Source: Methanomethylovorans sp.
GTDB lineage: Archaea; Halobacteriota; Methanosarcinia; Methanosarcinales; Methanosarcinaceae
NCBI GenBank assembly: GCA_020854785.1
Contig: JAHFZE010000163.1
Coordinates: 1 to 5,211, forward strand
Reading direction: 5' to 3'
DNA length: 5,211 nt
The first letter of the stretch is position 1, and each line of letters opens with the position of its first letter. A program made the translations under genes and the position numbers. The notes below the pieces were generated by a model that saw nothing but the letters and a program-made list of their open reading frames with translations, searched no databases and had not been told where the DNA came from. Shown in pieces: positions 1 through 4,737 of this stretch.

Positions 1-740
1 ATGTGGGATACAAGTTTTACAGGGTCCTCTGACTGGAATACATTTCTCCCAATAGCAACCCCACTGCCTCCTGCCTGCAGGGAGTCATATACCATTTGAA
101 GCAGTTGCCTCTCTGTGTCCATCTGGGGTCCTCCGGCTATAACAACAGGCACTGGACACCCTTCCACAACTTCCCTGAATGTTTCTATACTTCCAGTATA
201 ATTGGTCTTTACAATATCTGCTCCCAGTTCGGCTCCAATGCGTGCGGCATGCTTCACGAACTTCACATCGTGTTCAGACGTAACTTTTGGTCCTCTTGGA
301 TACATCATTGCAATGAGTGGTATTCCCCATTCATCGCATGCCTTGGCCACACAACCAAGATCCTTCAGCATCTGGGCTTCATCTTCCGCACCCACGTTTA
401 TATGCACTGAAACAGCATCTGCTCCTATCTTTATTGCTTCTTCTACGGTGGTTACCAATACTTTATGGTTAGGATCGGGTCCCAGGGATGTAGAAGCAGA
501 CAGATGGATTATAAGTCCTATATCTCTTCCATAACCTCTGTGTCCATATCTGGGTAGTCCCATATGTCCAAGCACTGCATTAGCTCCTCCTTCTGCAACT
601 TTGTTCACAGTGGTCGGAAGGTCTATTATTCCCTTGATCGGTCCTGCACCCACTCCATGGTCCATGGGTATGATTATAGTCTTCCCGGTGTTACGGTTGA
701 AGATCCTTTCCATCCTTACGGATTTACCAATCTCGCTCAT
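1..740 (-). CDS. aroA': 2-amino-3,7-dideoxy-D-threo-hept-6-ulosonate synthase (ADH synthase), 3' end cut off by window edge
   Basis: This is a class I aldolase of the fructose-bisphosphate aldolase/DhnA fold that, in archaea lacking DAHP synthase, condenses 6-deoxy-5-ketofructose 1-phosphate with L-aspartate semialdehyde. It gives the precursor of 3-dehydroquinate for aromatic amino acid synthesis in the cytoplasm. The reverse strand reads 246 uninterrupted codons from ATG at 740 to base 3. It starts [14 protein letters not shown] and contains [11 protein letters not shown] (residues 24-34), MMYPRGPKV (145-153) and DIVKTNYTG (175-183). Asp27, Tyr147 and Lys178 sit exactly six residues before the catalytic Asp33, Tyr153 and Schiff-base Lys184 that I recall for Methanocaldococcus MJ0400, so the enzyme should be active. 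The phosphate-binding end, AGGPQMD and [13 protein letters not shown], is also present. The family is usually about 260-270 residues, so roughly 20 are lost past the edge. No clear ribosome site precedes the ATG. It lies 52 bases after dut on the same strand, so cotranscription is likely. Confidence 0.95.
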   Translation of the reverse strand, partial: MSEIGKSVRMERIFNRNTGKTIIIPMDHGVGAGPIKGIIDLPTTVNKVAEGGANAVLGHMGLPRYGHRGYGRDIGLIIHLSASTSLGPDPNHKVLVTTVEEAIKIGADAVSVHINVGAEDEAQMLKDLGCVAKACDEWGIPLIAMMYPRGPKVTSEHDVKFVKHAARIGAELGADIVKTNYTGSIETFREVVEGCPVPVVIAGGPQMDTERQLLQMVYDSLQAGGSGVAIGRNVFQSEDPVKLVSH

Positions 741-792
741 GAATTGCTATAATTGATTGAACATACATATTCTTTACGTAGCAGTTTTGTGC

Positions 793-1323
793 TCAGATGT
801 TCTCATGCTGGTATTGGCCTTTATACCCTTCTTCCACTTCCGCATGCAGTTCGTAGAACAATAGCTGAATGATACGTGCGTTCTTACGCAAGTTAAAACC
901 TTCCGGGTTATGCACTACCAACATAGATTCACTCCTTCCCCTGTAGCCGGAGTCCCATACGGCAGTACCTATATTCACGCCGCATCGAAGCATTGTGGAT
1001 CTCGGTCTTGCTATGGCAGCCAGGTCTTTGGGGATGTTGACTATTTCGTTGAACACTACTTTGTAAGTTCCGGGCAGAAGAAAGACCCAGCCATCATCAT
1101 CGAATTCAAGGGGTCTGCTCAAGGGGAGTTTCCTGCAGGAATTGTCAAAATCAATGGCTCCTGCCCCTTCCATTACTTCAACACGTTGTAATGTCATCTC
1201 CACACTATTTGGCTGCAGCTGCATCTCTACATCGATCATGTTTTCCATTAGTGGCAGCAGTGGAGGTTTTGCAAGTATTCTCTCTCTTAGTTCTTTTCTG
1301 GATAAAAGGGCCATGAAGCACAA
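793..1323 (-). CDS. dut: Archaeal dUTP diphosphatase (dCTP deaminase/dUTPase superfamily)
   Basis: Predicted to hydrolyse dUTP to dUMP and pyrophosphate, keeping uracil out of DNA and supplying dUMP for thymidylate synthesis; cytoplasmic trimer in the family. Superfamily motifs appear in order: QPNSVEMTLQ (residues 37-46), ARPRSTMLRCGV (105-116), AVWDSGYRGRSES (121-133), ARIIQLLFYEL (149-159) and the C-terminal KGQYQ. The 176-residue length fits the archaeal family. The dCTP deaminase catalytic Glu normally lies three residues before the Asn of the 'GW.G...LEF.N' segment; here that place (before Asn139) is Val136. I therefore read the protein as a dUTPase rather than a deaminase. Two starts are possible: ATG 1323 (MCFMALLS) and ATG 1314 (MALLS). 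The second matches the N-terminus I recall for homologues and may be the true one. Neither has a ribosome site, consistent with a short leader or leaderless transcript from the TATA element at 1366-1373. It is divergent from the 1538 gene. Confidence 0.9.
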   Translation of the reverse strand: MCFMALLSRKELRERILAKPPLLPLMENMIDVEMQLQPNSVEMTLQRVEVMEGAGAIDFDNSCRKLPLSRPLEFDDDGWVFLLPGTYKVVFNEIVNIPKDLAAIARPRSTMLRCGVNIGTAVWDSGYRGRSESMLVVHNPEGFNLRKNARIIQLLFYELHAEVEEGYKGQYQHENI

Positions 1324-1365
1324 TTGATGTAATGGGTTATTAGAATATCGGGTGTTATTTAAAGA

Positions 1366-1373
1366 AAACAGGT
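1366..1373 (-). promoter_or_regulatory. TATA element for dut
   Basis: On the minus strand this reads TTTAAATA, preceded by an A/T-rich stretch ending in CTTT. Archaeal transcription usually starts about 25 bases downstream of the TATA centre, which would put the start near 1344 and leave a leader of some 20-30 bases before the dut ATGs. No other good TATA match lies at this distance. Confidence 0.5.
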
Positions 1374-1410
1374 TTATTATCTATAATACTTATTAAAGTT
1401 ACCATTTAAC

Positions 1411-1420
1411 TTAAATATAT
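1411..1420 (+). promoter_or_regulatory. TATA element for the 1538 gene
   Basis: TTAAATATAT, preceded by a purine/A-rich BRE-like ACTT context. A start about 25 bases downstream (near 1443) would give a leader of roughly 95 bases containing the two hairpins at 1457-1494 and 1497-1512. The region is AT-rich and other TATA-like strings exist (for example at 1427-1439), so the choice is moderate. Confidence 0.4.
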
Positions 1421-1456
1421 GAGTGTTATATTACTATATGGACCTGAGATAGGATG

Positions 1457-1512
1457 CCTGCAATAAAGGTCAGTTCACTGCTGACCTTTGCAGGTGCTAT
1501 GTCGTGTCATAG
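1457..1512 (+). promoter_or_regulatory. Two adjacent hairpins in the leader of the 1538 gene
   Basis: Hairpin 1: CCTGC (1457-1461), a 3-base bulge, then AAAGGTCAG (1465-1473), a 7-base loop, then CTGACCTTT (1481-1489) and GCAGG (1490-1494). The stem has 14 pairs, the inner nine perfect. Hairpin 2 follows after two bases: CTATG (1497-1501), loop of six, CATAG (1508-1512). The ribosome site starts ten bases later. There is no T-tract after either hairpin, so they are not a terminator. They could be a regulatory leader or RNA-stability element, or hairpin 1 could be a DNA operator. I match it to no known riboswitch class. Confidence 0.5.
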
Positions 1513-1537
1513 ATAGAATACTGGAGGAAACGTCATA

Positions 1538-1762
1538 ATGAATAGCACATATCTTGTAAAGGAAGGCAACAGGCCGGAGGTCGTTTTTAGGGTCACTCTC
1601 AGCCCCGATGGAAAGACGTACATGAAAGAATATGCCCTTGTTTTCCCTAAGTACAGAACTGCCGATATCCCTCGTTATGATCCGGTGGCTCTTGCCGAGG
1701 TCAAGGCCATGGCAAAAACAGGTGATCTGGGATACTGTGAGTTTATACCAGAAGCAGAGTGA
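1538..1762 (+). CDS. Uncharacterised small soluble protein (74 aa)
   Basis: I do not recognise this family. The gene is convincing: a GGAGG ribosome site at 1523-1527 lies ten bases before the ATG, a TATA candidate and structured leader lie upstream, and a T-rich end follows. The protein has no signal peptide, membrane helix, cysteine pair or metal motif; its only Cys is in GYCEF near the C-terminus. The first half (KEGNRPEVVFRVTLSPDG, then KEYALVFPKYR) reads as two or three beta strands. The segment DPVALAEVKAMAKTG looks like one amphipathic helix, and the tail is acidic (PEAE). This suggests a small alpha/beta domain acting in the cytoplasm. It is a single-gene unit, divergent from dut. The overlapping frame reading to 1844 lacks a ribosome site and becomes a low-complexity Phe/Leu tail, so I ignore it. 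Confidence 0.75.
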   Translation: MNSTYLVKEGNRPEVVFRVTLSPDGKTYMKEYALVFPKYRTADIPRYDPVALAEVKAMAKTGDLGYCEFIPEAE

Positions 1763-1782
1763 GTTTATCCGAACATTAAAAT

Positions 1783-1826
1783 ATTTATTCTATTTCTTAT
1801 TTTTACTTCGCTTTTTTCTTTTCTGT
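1783..1826 (+). terminator. T-rich transcription end after the 1538 gene
   Basis: Just after the stop codon come several T-runs (TTATTTTTAC, GCTTTTTTCTTTTCTG) without a preceding strong stem. Archaeal RNA polymerase terminates at such T-rich stretches without a hairpin. The remaining 1827-2118 stretch holds no gene, only AT-rich promoter-like sequence. Confidence 0.5.
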
Positions 1827-1920
1827 ATCCTAGACCGAATTTAAATTTCTATGGATCTCTTGTTGTTCTGTTTCCAAATGGGATTTTAACAAATTAAGAA
1901 ACACTTCAATAACTTCTGAT

Positions 1921-1994
1921 CCCCCTATTATAGACCAAAGGAATCTTTATATATTGATATGGCAAATATTTAATTAAAGACTATAAAACGGGGG
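1921..1994. repeat. Imperfect inverted repeat framing a TATA element
   Basis: The left arm is CCCCCTATTATAG (1921-1933) and the right arm CTATAAAACGGGGG (1981-1994). Five C/G pairs and five TATAG/CTATA pairs match, with one mismatch and one extra base between them. The 47 bases between the arms contain TTTATATA (1946-1953). The C5 and G5 runs stand out in otherwise very AT-rich DNA. No flanking direct repeat marks it as a mobile element. It could be a regulator-binding structure at the promoter of the cohesin operon, or chance. Confidence 0.4.
1946..1953 (+). promoter_or_regulatory. Candidate TATA element for the cohesin-dockerin operon
   Basis: TTTATATA preceded by a purine-rich AAAGGAATC that could serve as a BRE. 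The transcript would start near 1978 and have a leader of about 140 bases ending in the GAGGAGGT ribosome site (2107-2114), four bases before the ATG at 2119. A later TTATATAG at 2090-2097 is too close to the ATG for a transcript that includes the ribosome site. TATAAAA at 1982-1988 is another possibility. Confidence 0.35.
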
Positions 1995-2118
1995 TACACT
2001 ACTTAAAAATTCAGCTATTGCCTACAAATATTCTACACTTTATGCCATTTGCATATGCTTGAATCAAAATGTGATGTGCACTCAAGATCTTATATAGTCA
2101 CTAATTGAGGAGGTACAA

Positions 2119-3717
2119 ATGCAACCCAAATTAAGTAGTTCTATTAATGTTCTGATCGTGTTGTCCTTTGTGATAATGACCATAGGACTATCTTCAGCGG
2201 CCGATCTAAGTCAATGGGCTTCAGGTGCCACAGCAAGCAGCGAGTATTCTACTTCAGGCTGGTCGGCAAACCAGGCTACAGGCGCTCCTAATACTGATAA
2301 GTGCGGTGATATCAATACTGCCTGGGCTCCCCGCTCGTCAGGTTCGGACCCAGAATGGCTAAAGTTGTCTTTCACCACACCGGTCCTGGCTACAGGTGTT
2401 CGTGTCCATGAGACCTATAATGCAGGATCCCTATCTCGTGTAGACCTTGTAGATACTTCGGGCCAGAGCCATACTGTATGGACCGGGACCGACAGCACTT
2501 CTTGCCCCGGCTGGTTCGAGATCACTTTCCCTAAAACTGAATACCCCGTGAATGCTGTTATCCTGCACACTAAGATCGCAGGCTGGGAAGAGATCGATGC
2601 AGTCGAACTTATTGGGGATACTGATATCACCACAGTGCCATCTTCGACATCTGGTACATCTGCTGGTACAGTAACCACTACTACTACGGCTGTTTCTCCA
2701 AGACAGTGGGCTTCAGGTGCCACAGCAAGCAGCGAGTATTCTGCCTCAGGCTGGTCGGCAAACCAGGCTACAGGTGCACCTAACACCGATAAATGCGGTG
2801 ATATCAATACTGCTTGGGCTCCACGTTCATCAGGTTCGGACCCAGAGTGGTTGAAGTTGTCTTTCGCAACGCCTGTCCAGGCTGTGGGTGTACGTGTCCA
2901 CGAGACCTATAATGCGGGATCCATATACCAGGTGGACCTTGTAGATACGTCGGGTCAGAGCCATACGGTGTGGACCGGAACAGACAACACTGTTTGTCCG
3001 GGCTGGTTCGAGATCACTTTCCCCAAAACCGAATATTCTGTAAACGGTGTTATCCTGCACACTAAAATAGCAGGCTGGGAAGAAGTGGATGCAGTAGAAC
3101 TATTGGGTGAGGGCGTTGGTGGGTCCGGTGCATCTGTGCCATCTTCTGTCCGGACCATAACATTCGAATCGCGTACGACTCCAATGGGAAGTACTGTCCA
3201 GATCCCCATTACATTGAAAGGAGTTCCCGGTAACATTGGAAATATGGACCTTACGTTGCAATACGATCCAGCTGTTCTGGCTGCAAAGGAAGTGATCAAT
3301 GGTCCTCTTACCCAGAACACCATCTTTGACTCTAATATCGTAGCAGGGAACATTAAAGTGAGCCTCGCTTCAAATCAGGGTTTTGGTGGCGATGGTGTAA
3401 TAGCTTATGTAAAGTTCAATGTGATCGGAGCTGCTGGTTCATCTTCTCCACTGAAGATCTCTAAAGTTTCAGCAAACAATGCCGATGATCTGCAGTCCGT
3501 TACGATATCCGCTAAAGACGGGGCTTTCAAGGTCATCAGTGCAGCAGAAGGTTCCGGGGATGCCGATGGTGATGGTACCTATTCAGCAATGGATGCCCTG
3601 GCAGCATTACAGATGGCAGTGGGCAAGATGGATAAGCAATCCTTTATGGACATGAATAAGGATGGAGAGATAACGTCACTTGATGCAAGGATGATCTTGC
3701 AACTGGCAGTAAAATGA
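2119..3717 (+). CDS. Secreted protein with two galactose-binding-like modules, a cohesin and a C-terminal dockerin
   Basis: A 532-residue exported modular protein, probably a cell-surface adaptor or scaffold. Domains: a Sec signal peptide (1 to about 27, hydrophobic core then LSSAA); module A (32-166) and module B (196-330), 135 residues each and 122 identical, separated by a Ser/Thr-rich linker (167-195) likely to be flexible and perhaps glycosylated. A cohesin follows (about 345-474: GSTVQIPITLKG, LQYDPAVL, VIAYVKFNV, DGAFKV). A dockerin ends the protein (481-532) with two EF-hand-like loops, Asp481/Asp483/Asp485/Asp492 and Asp511/Asn513/Asp515/Asp522, each followed by a hydrophobic helix. 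Modules A and B look like discoidin-like beta-sandwiches (WASGATASS, NQATGAPNT, a Cys pair at 62/129 and 226/293). This is a fold guess from pattern; carbohydrate binding is inference. No catalytic domain is visible. The start is fixed by GAGGAGGT four bases upstream. It is the first gene of an operon with the anchored cohesin, whose ATG lies 25 bases after the stop. Confidence 0.9.
   Translation: MQPKLSSSINVLIVLSFVIMTIGLSSAADLSQWASGATASSEYSTSGWSANQATGAPNTDKCGDINTAWAPRSSGSDPEWLKLSFTTPVLATGVRVHETYNAGSLSRVDLVDTSGQSHTVWTGTDSTSCPGWFEITFPKTEYPVNAVILHTKIAGWEEIDAVELIGDTDITTVPSSTSGTSAGTVTTTTTAVSPRQWASGATASSEYSASGWSANQATGAPNTDKCGDINTAWAPRSSGSDPEWLKLSFATPVQAVGVRVHETYNAGSIYQVDLVDTSGQSHTVWTGTDNTVCPGWFEITFPKTEYSVNGVILHTKIAGWEEVDAVELLGEGVGGSGASVPSSVRTITFESRTTPMGSTVQIPITLKGVPGNIGNMDLTLQYDPAVLAAKEVINGPLTQNTIFDSNIVAGNIKVSLASNQGFGGDGVIAYVKFNVIGAAGSSSPLKISKVSANNADDLQSVTISAKDGAFKVISAAEGSGDADGDGTYSAMDALAALQMAVGKMDKQSFMDMNKDGEITSLDARMILQLAVK
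2212..3108 (+). repeat. In-gene tandem duplication: two 405-base units spaced 492 bases apart
   Basis: Unit 1 is 2212-2616 and unit 2 is 2704-3108; they encode modules A and B of the 532-residue protein. They have no length differences and 13 amino-acid differences in 135. The first 36 bases from TGGGCTTCAGG are identical. After that, many third-position changes appear (GCTCCTAATACT versus GCACCTAACACC, for example) with almost no replacements. This shows that the duplication is not brand new and that the protein sequence has been held by selection. Confidence 0.95.
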
Positions 3718-3742
3718 ACGAACCATTAATGGAGGGAATTAT

Positions 3743-4273
3743 ATGAGAAAAATACTATGTGCTCTGCTATTGGTAAGTCTTATATCCGTAGCATCAGGTG
3801 CATCTTTTGTTGTAAGCACAGGGAACGTTCAAGGTTCACCGGGCAGTACGATCCAGGTGCCCATCGTAGTTGAAGGCGCTAAAGATGTTGGAAGTGTGGA
3901 CATCACGTTGAAATATGATCCATCGGTGCTCAAGGCGAACAGTGCGGAAACTGCAGACCTTGGTAAAAATGCTATTATGGAATCGAATCTTGCGAACCCC
4001 GGCCAGGTAAACATTGCACTTGTAGATGCTTCCGGTATCAATGGAGAAGGTGAGGTAGCGACCATTTCCTTCTCTGTGCTGGGAGAGACAGGTGCATCCA
4101 GTCCTCTGTCACTGGTAGAAGTTTCTGTTTACAATCTTGAGCTGGTGGAACAGCAGACCAGTATCAGTAGTGGAGTATTCACTGTTGCAGAAGCTAAAGG
4201 TGCAGGATATGCATTCTTTTTGATCACACTGATGGCAGCGGTGCTTGCTGCGATGGTCATCAGAAAAAAGTGA
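3743..4273 (+). CDS. Membrane-anchored cohesin protein
   Basis: A 176-residue exported cohesin fixed to the outer face of the cytoplasmic membrane, where it should receive dockerin-bearing proteins such as its upstream neighbour. A signal peptide spans 1-20 (MRK, hydrophobic core, ASGA). One cohesin fills about 22-148, with the same landmarks as the upstream cohesin: GSTIQVPIVVEG, LKYDPSVL, VATISFSVLG, SSGVFTV. A short AEAKGAG spacer leads to a hydrophobic helix (about 154-173) and a terminal RKK that acts as stop-transfer. There is no sortase motif, dockerin or enzyme domain. The start is set by GGAGG at 3731-3735, seven bases before the ATG; the 25-base gap from the previous stop indicates an operon. 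The two cohesins are clear but diverged paralogues, so they may differ in partner choice. Confidence 0.9.
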   Translation: MRKILCALLLVSLISVASGASFVVSTGNVQGSPGSTIQVPIVVEGAKDVGSVDITLKYDPSVLKANSAETADLGKNAIMESNLANPGQVNIALVDASGINGEGEVATISFSVLGETGASSPLSLVEVSVYNLELVEQQTSISSGVFTVAEAKGAGYAFFLITLMAAVLAAMVIRKK

Positions 4274-4287
4274 CAGTTCCATTACAT

Positions 4288-4321
4288 AGGGCATTTTGTC
4301 TTTTATTGCCCTTTATTTTTT
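4288..4321 (+). terminator. Hairpin and T-tract terminator of the cohesin operon
   Basis: AGGGCA (4288-4293) pairs with TGCCCT (4307-4312) across a 13-base loop, followed by TTTATTTTTT. It begins 15 bases after the stop of the anchored cohesin gene. The T-run is enough for archaeal termination; the stem may protect the 3' end. Confidence 0.7.
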
Positions 4322-4373
4322 AAGTAACCCTCCCTTTCACTATCCTTCACGATACTCGATACTGCAAAAGCTG

Positions 4374-4469
4374 ATAGTAAAAGCTGCAATAAGAGTTTGT
4401 TTGTAGTATGCTTGGGAAGATCAGCATTCTGATCTCTTTTGTGTAAAGGCTGATCAGTTGCAGCACTAT
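4374..4469. other. Possible structured RNA or regulatory element
   Basis: The arms ATAGT (4374-4378) and GCTGCAA (4383-4389) pair with TTGCAGC (4458-4464) and ACTAT (4465-4469), giving 12 pairs with a 4-base A bulge. Inside lies a second hairpin, AGATCAG (4418-4424), CATT, CTGATCT (4429-4435). The self-complementary CTGATCAG (4450-4457) sits just inside the outer stem. Just before and overlapping its left arm are the direct repeats CGATACT twice (4350-4363) and AAAAGCTG twice (4366-4373, 4379-4386). The strand cannot be decided, and I match it to no known RNA family. The 4274-4737 stretch holds no convincing gene. Confidence 0.35.
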
Positions 4470-4589
4470 AACTACCTCTTTTTACCCTAATAACTAAAGT
4501 CCAAATCTTTTCTGTGCAGAGTAAGAACACTCTTTATAGGCGCACACATTAGTAAATATATTAATAATGCTTAATATTTTTTAATAAAA

Positions 4590-4597
4590 TTTAAATA
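4590..4597 (+). promoter_or_regulatory. Candidate TATA element for the 4738 gene
   Basis: TTTAAATA preceded by AATAAAA, a good archaeal BRE/TATA string, within AT-rich DNA at 4540-4660. A start near 4620 would give a leader of about 118 bases. Other A/T strings nearby (for example 4629-4641) are weaker alternatives. Confidence 0.35.
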
Positions 4598-4722
4598 GTA
4601 ATTAGTTAAAACTCTTATGAGTTATTCAAAAATAAATATGTCAAAATTTTAAACCGATATGGTACATGTTGTGGCGTCTTTAAGAGATAAGATGTCCGAA
4701 ACTAATGATCGAAGGTAGAGAA

Positions 4723-4733
4723 GGTGGAGTGAT
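4723..4733 (+). promoter_or_regulatory. Ribosome binding site that decides a TTG start
   Basis: GGTGGAGTGAT closely fits the complement of the archaeal 16S 3' end (GGAGGTGAT). Its GGAG ends eight bases before TTG 4738. The in-frame ATG at 4705 has no comparable site upstream, which favours the TTG. Confidence 0.6.
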
Positions 4734-4737
4734 AGAT

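Noticed and set aside
96..752. Plus-strand open frames across 96-752
   Set aside because: They lie opposite the aldolase gene, whose minus-strand translation shows all catalytic motifs; the plus-strand peptides have shadow-like composition and no ribosome sites.
910..1327. Plus-strand open frames opposite dut
   Set aside because: Shadows of the dUTPase coding strand; no ribosome site or recognisable domain.
2051..2058. GCATATGC palindrome before the operon as an operator
   Set aside because: An 8-base palindrome in AT-rich DNA is expected by chance, and no second copy is seen.
2090..2097. TTATATAG as promoter of the 532-residue protein gene
   Set aside because: Transcription would start almost at the ATG and leave out the strong GAGGAGGT ribosome site at 2107-2114.
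2415..3353. Minus-strand open frames of 76-132 residues inside the modular gene
   Set aside because: They are complements of the repeated modules (the same peptide stretches appear twice) and lack start signals; the plus frame carries clear domains.
3559..3717. Calmodulin-like EF-hand protein instead of a dockerin
   Set aside because: The two 12-residue loops each have only the following helix, no preceding one, and stand directly after a cohesin at the end of a secreted protein, which is dockerin architecture.
3829..4294. Minus-strand open frames opposite the anchored cohesin
   Set aside because: Antisense to a clear cohesin gene, with no ribosome site; one runs across the terminator.
4303..4530. 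Minus-strand 75-codon open frame in the intergenic region
   Set aside because: The C-terminus is encoded by the terminator T-tract region (KNKGQ), composition is unlike its neighbours and there is no ribosome site; the DNA is better explained by the folded element at 4374-4469.
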